DNA of 64,000 nucleotides from Endomychus coccineus (taxonomy: Eukaryota > Arthropoda > Insecta > Coleoptera > Endomychidae). Shown here piece after piece: positions 54,485 to 64,000 of the stretch. Position numbers and translations under genes: made by a program. Under the pieces are notes generated by a model. That model worked only from the letters and a program-made list of their open reading frames with translations, made no database searches and was not told the DNA's origin. How positions within the stretch are numbered: the first letter of the stretch is position 1; every line of letters begins with the position of its first letter. The DNA lies in the NCBI GenBank assembly GCA_958510875.1, contig OY294070.1, positions 12,329,631-12,393,630 on the forward strand, given 5' to 3'.

Positions 54485-56071
54485 TGTTAATTTTATTCTT
54501 ACTGTTTTTATTTTGTTTTATTTGTTATTAATAATTATAATTTTTGATTCTACCGGCTAGCTTTTTATCTTTCTAATTTGATTATATTTGAACTTTGAAT
54601 TTACGTTTATTAAATTTTAAAGTTTATCTATAGAATAATTTTATATGGAATTAAACACAATGCTCTTTGATTTCACAATATTTACTTTCTATGACTCTTA
54701 TTATCTCGTTCAATTCAACTTTATGTTTACAAAATCTATGACATAACCTTAAGACACTTTTTCAACTAATATTTGTTTATATTGTTATAATCAACAATCT
54801 TCCTTTTTCTTTACAGATAATACGAATAATATGATGTAGAAATTATAAACAAACTTACGTTTAGACAATATCCAAAAGTGTGTTTAACAATGTGGGCAAT
54901 TTTCAATTTACTTCCTTTTGTTATTTCGTTGATTCACCTTTTACACAACACTAAGCTTTTCACGATAATCACAGGTAACTAATTTTGGTTACTTCTTCTT
55001 GAGAATCAGGAACTGTTGATAATACTTTGTTTTATTCTTTTAGATAAGACATAAAACTTTTCGATGCTTTATTGAAATTATGTTGAAGAATGGCAATCGT
55101 TGGATACTTCTTATAAATTGGAGGTTATTACTACCTTTTATTTGGTTTAGATACTTGGGATACTCGTTGACTTTTAATAAAACTTATTAACTTTGGTTAC
55201 TTTGAACCTATCGAAGTTTGGAACACTTGCGTTCTCTGATGTTTATTTTTTATAAACTTAGGTTAGAAAATTTTGGTGAGTTGCCAGAGAAGAACAGTCT
55301 CTACTTGGGTATTAATGCAAACTGAACTTAGCTTTACTTTCAGACTTTTTTATAGGCCTCCAAAACCGACGCTACTTGATGTCATAAACAACCTATCAGG
55401 TGCTTACTTTACTTATCAAGAATGCCAAGTTAATTGTTGTGAAATGACAGAAGTACTCATTGTTACCAGACTGACATTAGAAATTCCTCTCAACCAATCA
55501 GAATTTAGTATTCTTTAATTTTTAATTATTGGAGATTTTCAACTTATTTTAATTGATAGTGATTCCTTCTTTTTAAATTAATATTGCCTACATTTTTCCC
55601 CACACTTTGGTATAATATAACCTATGATTGGGTTATTATTAATATGATTATTCCCATATTTATGGTTTTCTTGACAGTTACTTATTCTTAAATCTAATAC
55701 ATACCATATTATATCAATAACATTCTTTTAACATTACATAACTCAAATTTACTAATCCTAACTTATATCTATAACATTATTCAATGTTTTGTACTATCTC
55801 ATGATAGTTTTGTAATCACTTTACTTATGATTTCTGTCTTCGTTACACAGTACGTTTCTTCACTTTCACTAAAGTTCTTGTTTATCACTTCTTATTCTAT
55901 TACATTGTTGTTTATTATGTTTTACATTGTTAATATTAATATCCTAACTATTATTTAGCTTTTACTATTGTTTTTAATTCCATATAAATATCTTTTATTT
56001 GATCTTTTCTGATTTTCAAAGTTCGGTAAGTTATTATTTTTAAATTTTTATTGTTTATGAAATGAAATCAT

Positions 56072-56075
<4 letters not shown>
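54485..56075 (-). mobile_element. LTR of a retrotransposon with leader stub, minus strand
   Basis: The segment runs TGTTA...TAACA, the 5-bp inverted ends of an LTR. Outside its 3' side (54,460-54,484), the minus strand reads TGTCACCACAACGTGGGGC, close to the tRNA primer-binding sequence form TGGCGCCCAACGTGGGGC. On the minus strand, TATAAAAAA (55,354-55,346) is followed about 29 bp on by TCAGTT (55,325), the spacing of a TATA box and initiator. Only about 50 bp of leader and no gag or pol follow. It lies within the left arm of the foldback, bounded by TA repeats. Confidence 0.6.
55320..55354 (-). promoter_or_regulatory. TATA box and initiator of the LTR
   Basis: CCTATAAAAAAGTC on the minus strand, then TTCAGTTTGC with A+1 about 29-30 bp downstream; TCAGTT matches the arthropod initiator TCAGTY. 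This would place the U3/R border near 55,324. Confidence 0.5.

Positions 56076-56076
<1 letters not shown>

Positions 56077-56132
<56 letters not shown>
56077..56132. repeat. (TA)n then (GC)n microsatellite
   Basis: About 25 AT units end in GCGCGCGC at about 56,132. The mirror in the right arm (57,440-57,458) is GCGCGC followed by a short TA run. The TA run at 54,408-54,432 is the other side of the LTR insertion. Confidence 0.85.
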
Positions 56133-56136
<4 letters not shown>

Positions 56137-58093
56137 CGCAGATTCCCCACCTTCATTGTATTAGTATTATAATAGGATTCTATCACTATAATATTGTTCT
56201 TAGAGTGTAGATATGGCTTTTTTTCCATATGTATGTGAGAAAACATATACATTATTTATTTAAGGTCCGATTGTGACATAGTGACATTTTTTTTACTACA
56301 CGTTTTAATTATTATAGAATATATAGGTATATACAACATCACCTGCGCTTTTTCTAATTCAAGACGGAACAAAAATTTACTTCTGATGATATGGACCACG
56401 CCTACTAATATTATCAGATAAAAATTATTTTTATAAGACAATGACAGGTAAAAATATTGTGTATCTTATGATGTTTTTTTTTCTGTATTTTTCTATGTTT
56501 CAAGAGGATGTCCGATTTTTCAATCTAATAATTTCTAATCTATAATTTTAATCGGCTGTTAAAAATTTTAACGTTATTAAATTGAATAATCTCATCAAAT
56601 TAATTTGTAAAATATTTAAAAAAAAAACGTTATTCTCATGAAGTCTTTTAGTATATCTGATGATGTTGTGGACCACGCCTTTCAGTAAAAAATAACTTTC
56701 ACTTTCGTTCTAAACAATACCAGGTATTAATAGGTCCTATATTGCTTATCATTCCCTTACCCTTGAAAAAAAGAAGACATCGTATGATGCACAGGTGCAC
56801 AGCTGCTGCGTGACCTATATATTTTTCAGAATCTCATTTAATAAGTTAGTTTTGAATCGGGTCCGGTCATATACGCTTTGTATTTGACTCTAAATGTATA
56901 ATATTTTTTCTTGAATATTATATATTATATCTTTTTCAATTATCAAAAATAATATAATATCATATTATATTATAAAATATATAAGTGTCTCTATATGTTT
57001 TTTTTTTTTAATACTTATAAATAATTTGATGAGATTATTGAATTGAAGAACGTTAAAATTTTTACAGCCGATTAAAATTATAGATTAGACATTATTAGAT
57101 TGGAAAATCGGACATCCTCTTAAAACAGAAAAATACAGAAAAAAAAACATCATAAGATACACAATATTTGTCCCTGTCATTGTTTTATAAGAATAATTTT
57201 TATCTCATAATATTGGTAGGCGTGGTCCACATCATCAGAAGAAAATTTTTGTCGCGTCTTGAATTAGAAAAGGTGATGTTGTATATACCTATATATTCTA
57301 TAATAATTAATACGTGTAGTAAAAAAAAATCTCACCATGTCACAAGCGGACCTCAAATAAATAATGTATATGTTTTCTCACATATATATGCAAAAAATAT
57401 AGCTTTTCCTATTATAATACAATAAAGGTGGGAAATCTTCGCGCGCATATATATATGCGGTAAATGGCCAAGAAATGGGCTAATCTTATAAAACAAATTG
57501 TACCACGTCAAACCGTATAAAATAACCTTCAATTTGAGCTCAAAAAGAGTACTCTGCGATTTGTTGGCCGTAATTGGGGGCATCTTCAAAATTTGGGCCA
57601 AATCTCCCAAATTTGGATTTTTATCAAAATCATTGAATATTTCAACTTCATCTTTGGATCACTTATTATGGTCACCATGATCTACTTTGACACCGAATTT
57701 CATCCAATTTGGTGAAGATTTGATCAAAATATCCCAATTTTAATTTTTACCTCAAAAAACGTATATATATATATATATCTATTCTAGGGGAAGTAATGAT
57801 CGTAAACACTCCAAATTTGAACCAAAGCTTTCTTGAACATGGACAATAAAAGGGTCCAACTCTCAAACCTTAGTCAGAAGTCTAAGGGGTTCAAAAAAAT
57901 TAAAACTTCAAAACTGACCTAAAGTAAGGCCCAGAAACCAGTTTTTTGGATTTTTGGGATGGTTGCACCAAATATTTCTTGTAGAAAATTCTGGAATATC
58001 ATTACTCTTATCACAAGAAACAACTTTTTTCACCTCCCCAACCTCTATCAAATTTTCACGAACCTCGCCTCATTTTTCCGTAGAATGACTCCA

Positions 58094-59503
58094 ATAATAT
58101 TAACAGGTTAAAATCTCCACTTTGTTGATTGTTACATCCAAGAAGGTCAATTTTGTACAAAAAAATATTGTTTGCAACACGTACCTAAATAAGGTTCTTT
58201 AAGACTCGTTTGCTATTTCAGACTAGGCTACGCCTCGTCCGGAAACAAACTTGTTACAAAAATAGCTATTTCCTCAGATACTATATCGTTGGTCAGTTCA
58301 CATTGTCCATAACCTCGAAAACCTTAACAGTTCAGCTGGAGAATGATTTCGTACTTTGACTGTAGCATTTGAAACGTTGAAAATATGACTTACTAAAACC
58401 TGAGGATGTTCCATAGATAAAACATGAAGGAACAGTGTCCCAATTTGATCTCGTCCGTTATAATCGCGATATAGCTTGGGGGTACCTCCACGTTTTCTAC
58501 ATTTCCCGTCTTGCAAAACCACCGTCGCCCGTCAATAGATTGCAAACGTGATTAACAGCGGATAGACCGTGTTGTGTGTTCTCTCTTAATAATTCCCTCT
58601 TAGCTTTTATTGTGGGCGCATATAGCTGAACATTTTTTAGTCAATGTCTTTTCGATAGGTTGCGGCAAACATTAAGCTAACGCGTTCCGGCAATTATCGT
58701 TATTGTGGAAAATATTGTACATGGATCTAGGTCACTCATAATACGGAGAGTTGAGAATGAAGTAAAAGTTATATCTTTTGATTTATTTTAATATATATTC
58801 GCGAGAACATTGTTCAGCTGTGATATTCATCATAATTTAGACCGAGATACGTTATTTCTCTATGGTTTTCTTCGACCAGCTTGACTGCAGTTAATTATTG
58901 CTGATAAGATTTACGATACTCTTTTGTACGTAGGAATTAAATGAGGTATCAATAGTACAGGTCGTCTTTTGTTAACGTTTATTGAACATTATTACTATTT
59001 ATTCACGTAGTTATTACATCGTCTGCCTGCATATCTTGCAGAAACTATGTGTCTTATCAAATTTGAGAGATTTTACTATAGCAGAAGTTGTTGGTAACGT
59101 GTTCCTACCGAACACGAATTTTGATAGGAAAAATCAATATTCTTAGCTATTCCGTTGAAAATTCTATTCAATTTAAAAATGGGAAATACATCACTCATTC
59201 TTATATAAACCATCAATTTTACATCGCCACGTCTTTTTCCCTCATGTTGCTATATGATCAAGCCGGAGCCTGTTATTTGCACAACTAACAACGTTTTACC
59301 TCTTCATATACATTGTAAAAAATATTTGGGTGAAATTTCCCACTGGGCGGCCACCATTCCACGGAGTAAATCTAACGCTTAAGGGTATTTTTAGCCAAAA
59401 AAGGAAAATTACACATTGTTTGGGTAAAAATCCTTGGCGGTGTAAATTTTACTGAGAAAAAAATACTTTGGTGTAATTTAACCCTCTAAAATTACAAGTT
59501 GGT
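58094..59503. other. no gene recognised
   Basis: AT-rich sequence. A 74-codon minus frame (58,298-58,522) and a 66-codon plus frame (59,088-59,288) show no family features. Confidence 0.5.
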
Positions 59504-59599
59504 GTAAATTTGTATAGATAAAATTACACTCTAATGTAAATTTGTATAGATAAAATTACAATTTGATGTAAATTTGTATAGATAAAATTATTGTTGTAA
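59504..59599 (+). repeat. 32-bp tandem repeat, three units
   Basis: GTAAATTTGTATAGATAAAA recurs at 59,504, 59,536 and 59,568 with a 32-bp period; the last unit degrades after 23 bp. The surrounding 59.32-59.64 kb is full of GTGTAAATTTTAC-like words in both orientations. Confidence 0.85.
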
Positions 59600-60105
59600 A
59601 TTTTACAGATACATTTGCACCAAATTGTAATTCAGTTTGTAAAAGAAATATCTAGATGATTTGGCCCTGAAATATTCATTTAAAAATAAACTTTACCTAC
59701 GCACTATTCCAACTGTTGATTAAAATTCTGTTGGATCATCGTCAATCAGGAAGATGAATTAACCAGTTCGTGTTAGCCCTTTGTCTAACATTCTATTATG
59801 AACCATTACCTAAATACAATAACCTAAGCAAAATGAAACGAAAATTTCAGATTTACTACTTATATTCAGGATTACAAAAGCTTATGAAAAATTCCTTGAA
59901 AAATTACAAATCACTAATGTTGTTACAAACTTATATATTGAATAACCTCATACTGGGACGGCAACAAAAGTAACAAGACTACCTGAAATTAAAAAAAATA
60001 TGTTATTAGAATAAGGGAGATGATGAAAAGCAATAATACACATATACAATTTTCCGAAATATTTTACTCCACTGATTCACAGGTATTCTGATACATTTTA
60101 TAGAA
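59600..60105. other. no gene recognised
   Basis: AT-rich. Possibly decayed 5' portion of the LINE that follows, but no motif can be read. Confidence 0.4.
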
Positions 60106-60106
60106 A

Positions 60107-61000
60107 GTTTCTGGGGTCCATAAAAAGCTGCACTGAGATCATATCGGTTAAAAATGAGCAACTACAGGTAAAGCCCTGGATAACTACTGGTATTTTAATA
60201 TCTATTCGATATAGAAATAACCTAAAAAGGAAAATGGTAAGATACAAACTGAATAAAGAACTAAAACAGGAGTACAACAGATATCGTAATCACGTGAGAA
60301 ATATAATAAAATTTACAAAAAATTAGTACTATAAAAGCAAATTAAATGAAGTCTAGAAAAATGTTTAAACAGTAGATTCGGAACGCATTTCTACAAAAAA
60401 ATTCGATACTATCACATAATCAGTTTGGTTTCCATGCAGGGATAAGTGCAATATAGTTTTAATGTTAATGAAAAAACCATTGCTATTTTTCTTGACCTTC
60501 AAATAGTATTTGACACAGTAATGCATGCAAAATTATTGAAAAAGTTGGATCACAAAGTCATTCGCGATGGTGTTCTTCAACTAATAGAAAATTACTTGGC
60601 TGAAAAAATTCGAATAGATAGGCACCCTAAGCTCTACACAGATAATTAAAACCGTCATACCTCAAGGGACGATATTAGGGCCAACACTCTTTCTTATATT
60701 TATCAATAATTTTCTTTTACTTGGAAATTACACAATCTTGTCTTATGCAGACGACACAGTTGTAATATGTGAGGGCGCAACCTGGAAACAATTCCAAAAC
60801 TAAGTTTATAGCATTCTCGCCATCGAAAGCAGGACAGGCATCCATCTTGAAACCCTTAAAAATAGGAAACTCCTCAGATGTAATTGATCAGACTTTTTTG
60901 ATAAATATCTTAAATCGGGTCACCATATCGATTTTCTATCAAAAATTCAAAAAAAACTCCTATATAGATGTTATTCCCTCAGGAGCATACTAAATAAGGA
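60107..61000 (+). pseudogene. CR1/Jockey-type LINE reverse transcriptase, broken
   Basis: Pieces in order: PWITTGILISIRYRNNLKRK and EYNRYRNHVRNI (linker before RT, about 60,175-60,310); NQFGFHAGIS (60,418); IAIFLDLQIVFDTVMHAKLL (motif A, with F-D-x-V); VIPQGTILGPTLFLIFINN (60,655); LSYADDTVVI (60,737, catalytic YADD intact); then TKFIAFSPSKA. At least two frameshifts and a large loss between 60,310 and 60,400 make it inactive. The N-terminal endonuclease and C-terminal end are not found. Confidence 0.85.
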
Positions 61001-61334
61001 AAATCTATTGACTATTTATAACAGTCTGGTTGTATCAATCTTATCTTAGGATATGAAGGTTTGAGGCTCCGCATATAACGGACAAGCATTTGAAGCATTA
61101 AACCTATATTTAACTTTTTTAAATACGAACCTGAATTTTTTATTTCGTATCATTATCAGTATGATAACAATCAATAATTGAATTATGTTTGGATTAACTT
61201 AGAGATACTTTCAGGTATTACAATATCTTATATCATTATTTTTTACTATTTGGGAGTAGATCCTATCTTTAAAATGCCATTTAACGCAAAATGTTTCCAT
61301 GATGCTAAGTGATCTTCTAAATACACCTTCACAA
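61001..61334. other. no gene recognised
   Basis: AT-rich sequence after the LINE fragment, without motif. Confidence 0.5.
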
Positions 61335-61337
61335 ACT

Positions 61338-62180
61338 TTGACTTCGTGTGCTTTAGTCTCGGAATGAAGTTAGCTCTTTTGGTCTTTGAACGCTTTAGTC
61401 ACCTGCTGAAGTTAGCTCTATGTGACTTTGTGAGCTTTAGTCACAGTCTGAAGTTAGCTCTCTGTCTTTGAATTCTTCAGTCACCTGCTGAAGCTAGCTC
61501 CAAGTGACTTTGTTCGCTTTAGTCATGAGCGGAAGTTAGCTCTATGTGTCTTTGTGCGCTTTAGTCACCGGTTGAAGTTAGCTCTATGTATATTCGTGCT
61601 CTTTAGACCCGGAATAAAATTAGCTCTCTGTCTCTTTGAACGCTTTAGTTACCTGCTAAAGTTAGCTCTGTGACTTCGTGCTCTTCAGTCACTGGCTGAA
61701 GTTAGCTGTCTGTGTCTTTTTACGCTTTAGTCACCGGGTAAAGTTAGCTCTATGTAATTTCGTGCACTTTCGTCATGGAATGAAGTTAGGTCTCTGTGCT
61801 TTGAACGCTTTAGTCACAGGCTGAAGTTAGCTCTATCTGAGTTTGTGCGCTTTAGTCATGGGCTGAGGTTAGTCTGTGTCTTTGAACCCTTTAGTCACCG
61901 GCTGAAGTTACCTCTATGTGATTTTGTACGGCTTAGTCACCGGTTAAAGTTCGTTCTTTGTAAGTTCGTGCGCTTTAGTCACGGAATGAAGTTAGCTCTC
62001 TGTATCTTTGAATGCATTGATCACCGGCTGAAATTAACTCTATGTGACTTTGTGCGCTTTAGTAACGGAATAAAGTGAGCTATCTGCGTCTTTGAACGCT
62101 TTGGTCACTGGCTCAAGTTAGCTCTACGTGACTTTGTGCGTTTTAGTCACGGGCTTAAGTTAGCTAATTGTTAGTCACCG
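61338..62180 (+). repeat. minisatellite, 42-bp unit, about 20 copies
   Basis: Consensus unit GAAGTTAGCTCTATGTGACT then TTGTGCGCTTTAGTCACNGG and CT. Copies vary by substitutions and small deletions. Two sub-types alternate in places (CTCTGTGTCTTTGAACGC and CTATGTGACTTTGTGCGC), hinting at an 84-bp higher-order unit. Because 42 is a multiple of 3, frames can stay open across units: 61,845-62,078 reads repeats of F-S-H-R-L-K-L-x-L-C-x-F-V-R, 14 residues. There is no evidence that it is translated. Confidence 0.9.
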
Positions 62181-62429
62181 GAATTGAAACTCAAAATCAA
62201 GTTAGTTGTCCCTTGTCATCAATAAGTGCCGTCCTTGTGAAAAATGAACCTAAACGACAGTGGCGTCGTAGCAAAAGCGTCTAGACGCTCGTTTCAATAA
62301 ACACTGGCTCTGCTTGTGCCTAATAAGACTCGAGGCTTGAGTGCCGTTTATAAAACTTGTTGCATAATATAGATACTACATTAATATTCAGGATTGAGTA
62401 TGTAGATTTTGTTTTACTTCCCTCATTGA

Positions 62430-62706
62430 ATATGAGAAAGCTATCTGTCAGCTGGGTGCCGCATTTGCTCTCTGTTGACAAAAAGCGCAACCGTGTGACA
62501 ACTGTTTGGCGATGTTCAAGCACGATAAGAAGGACTTTTTGCGACGTTTCGTAACCGTGGACAAAACATGGAGTCATCACAACACACCAGAGACCAAAGA
62601 ACAGTCGAAACAGTGGACTTGTCCTGGCGAATCGAAGCCGAAAAATGTCAATGTGGGCTTATCAGCCAACAGAGTCATGGCGACAGTTTTGCTAACTGAT
62701 GATGAT
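62430..62706 (+). pseudogene. mariner transposase fragment
   Basis: Two frames: MRKLSVSWVPHLLSVDKKRN (62,432 on) and, after a deletion of about 10 bp near 62,500, AMFKHDKKDFLRRFVTVDKT then TPETKEQSKQWTCPGES and KPKNVNVGLSANRVMATV. This is the centre of a mariner (irritans/SETMAR-like) transposase, from the W-V-P-H-x-L linker to the strand after the first catalytic D (VDKTW). The second and third acids are missing. It is a different lineage from elements A-C. Confidence 0.88.
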
Positions 62707-63189
62707 TGATCAATTTTGGTGACAGTTATTTATATTAATTCTCAGCAACAAACAACTATGTATTCCTCTTGATGATGGCAGAAAATCATGGAATTCTATG
62801 GAAGGTGATTCGGTCGTAAGCGAAACCGAATCAACTTCCTGGCAATTCCATGATTGTTTGGGGGTTAAGACAGTATAATTATTATCACAACCATCAACAA
62901 TTATGACGTTTTAAACGAAGAAATTAATGCGGCATGTTCACATTCAAACTCTCAGGAACGTAAATCGCTCATGCGTCCAGTTTTCTTGTTACGCAAAGTA
63001 TAAATTTCACAACAGCTCTTCGCCATCGAACGCACACATTCTCTCTCTCTAATACCTGAATAGTAACCACGCGAAGAACTAACTTAAATCGGTAACTCCT
63101 CCTACCAGAAATAAAATAAATTGGATACACATGTAATATAGAAATATTACTTAAGGCAAAAGTAACAAGTAAACTTACTTGCGTATGTA
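62707..63189. other. no gene; one inverted pair near 62.79 and 62.84 kb
   Basis: AATCATGGAATT (62,785) and AATTCCATGATT (62,843) can form a stem around TCGGT words. Nothing else is recognised. Confidence 0.45.
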
Positions 63190-63300
63190 TTCAAGAGATG
63201 AGATGCAGTAGGGGCTGTACCGGCACCGACAGTACATAGCATAGAAGTAGTTTGACACCGAAGTTAAAGGTCTCGAGTTCAAATACCGTATGTTTCGATC
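63190..63300 (+). repeat. possible tRNA-derived SINE head
   Basis: TAGCATAGAAG (63,237) resembles an A box at 9 of 11 positions and AGTTCAAATAC (63,276) a B box at 8 of 11. The word TCTCGAGTTC is shared with the tRNA-like head at 28.46 kb, so both may be one SINE family. Confidence 0.35.
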
Positions 63301-64000
63301 TTCTTTCTTCTGTTCTTGTTCCGCGTTTCAGATGACTTAGATTAATAGGGACTTTATATAATATAAATGGATGCCCATTGCTTTTATTGCTTCTTGTGTG
63401 CTTAATGATTATCGCTGTGAAATGGTCAGAGGACCGTGACGATGTGTACGCCCCCCATGGTTGGGTGTGTTTTCTATGTTATAACATATCCTGCATTTAC
63501 ACTTTTGGCAGGTTAACCACCGTGAAATAGGGCTACTTGGAACTATACATTGTTTATGGGATGTTAAAAATGTGTCACAAGTCGATAGTGCATCAAAAAA
63601 TAAGGCGACATGCATAATATCATTTTTTTTTGGTAAACTTAACAAGGAAGATACGGGGCTTCAAAGTTCGGTTTGAAAAATAGTTTGTTTTTAATCGTGG
63701 CTCTTTTACCGCTGCAGCGATTTATTAAATTCGGTGCTAGTACTCTTTAAATTGATACCGCACTAGAAACATGCCCAAAACATTGTCCAGTGACGTAGCT
63801 ACAGAGGGTAGTTTTTTCCATCATATTTTGTACACCACTGGATATTCAAATATAATAAACAATAATAAAAATAAAAGTTTTTAGGAGTTGGAATTGACAG
63901 TCATTAGAAGCATAACCTTATGCAAATTAATTGACATATTAAAACAAAATTCAAAAACAATAGATTTTCAGGATATAGTAAATTGCTATAATTTAAAATT
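63301..64000. other. no gene recognised
   Basis: A 78-codon minus frame (63,409-63,645) contains a CQKCKCRICY cysteine cluster but no recognised domain. The remainder is AT-rich. Confidence 0.45.

Larger units (their letters stand above)
53894..58093. mobile_element. large foldback element, arms of about 1.1 kb, split by an LTR
   Basis: The left end TGGAGTCATTCTACGGAAAA is mirrored by TTTTCCGTAGAATGACTCCA at 58,093. The left arm is 53,894-54,430 plus 56,085-56,632; the right arm is 56,999-58,093. Matching blocks include TTGATCAAATCTTCACCAAA, GGTCACCATGATCTACTTTG, GTAAATGGCCAAGAAATGGG, GATGTCCGATTTT and CAGCCGATTAAAATTATAG. The spacer 56,633-56,998 is unmatched. The left arm is interrupted at a TA repeat by the LTR at 54,485-56,075. 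No gene is found inside. The same family occurs at 42.9 kb. Confidence 0.88.

Noticed and set aside
55273..55518. 81-codon frame inside the LTR
   Set aside because: It is antisense to the LTR promoter signals, which explain the sequence better.
56055..56252. 65-codon frame over (TA)n
   Set aside because: The YIYIYI run is translation of a microsatellite.
62320..62580. 86-codon minus-strand frame
   Set aside because: Shadow of the mariner transposase fragment on the opposite strand.

Overview
This window looks like a piece of a large, AT-rich arthropod genome, most likely an insect. It is packed with old, broken transposable elements and holds almost no recognisable host gene. The case rests on the mix of families: piggyBac, several Tc1/mariner-like lineages whose ends read CAGGGTGT, hAT elements, P-type elements, Penelope-like elements (PLEs) with a GIY-YIG nuclease, several non-LTR retrotransposons, a Helentron-type endonuclease, a tyrosine-recombinase fragment and many foldback elements. 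Short GT-AG introns also fit. Species and order cannot be fixed from the sequence alone.

Layout. 1-2 kb: the 3' part of a piggyBac element with the longest open frame in the window. 2.9-4.2 kb: a foldback element with arms of about 560 bp. 5-10 kb: remnants of a mariner-like transposase, a P-type element with a THAP fragment and a perfect 8-bp target duplication, a broken reverse transcriptase and a second foldback. 11.8-13.4 kb: a PLE (reverse transcriptase then GIY-YIG nuclease, minus strand) beside a small MITE. 16.1-25.9 kb: two copies of a non-LTR element that encodes RNase H. One copy carries an unidentified GC-rich insert. The other is split by a mariner-like element with TIRs of about 0.6 kb. 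Two hAT elements lie in the same stretch, one of them hosting a Tc1 element. 26-37 kb: sparse fragments (a DDE transposase, another RNase H piece, two PLE pieces, a tRNA-like SINE head), a few weak exon candidates and one promoter-like patch. 37.2-45.3 kb: Helentron-like ends and endonuclease, a perfect 38-bp palindrome with an 8-bp duplication, a cluster of hammerhead-ribozyme-like motifs, a PLE tail, a minus-strand non-LTR reverse transcriptase, and a foldback interrupted by a P-type MITE. 46-54 kb: two more long-TIR mariner-like elements (one with an intron), LINE 3' ends, one exon of a FAM50/XAP5 gene with a single stop, and a tyrosine-recombinase fragment. 53.9-58.1 kb: a foldback of about 4.2 kb whose left arm is split by an LTR. 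59.5-64 kb: tandem repeats, a broken LINE reverse transcriptase, a 42-bp minisatellite and a mariner fragment.

The coding pieces do not form a pathway. They are layers of insertions, and nested order gives relative ages: the hosting non-LTR copies are older than the long-TIR mariner-like element and the hAT elements, and a hAT is older than the Tc1 inside it. The signals most worth following are the hammerhead-like motifs around PLE sequence, the P-type insertions with 8-bp duplications (one reduced to two 19-bp ends), the long-TIR mariner-like group, and the FAM50 exon one substitution away from open.
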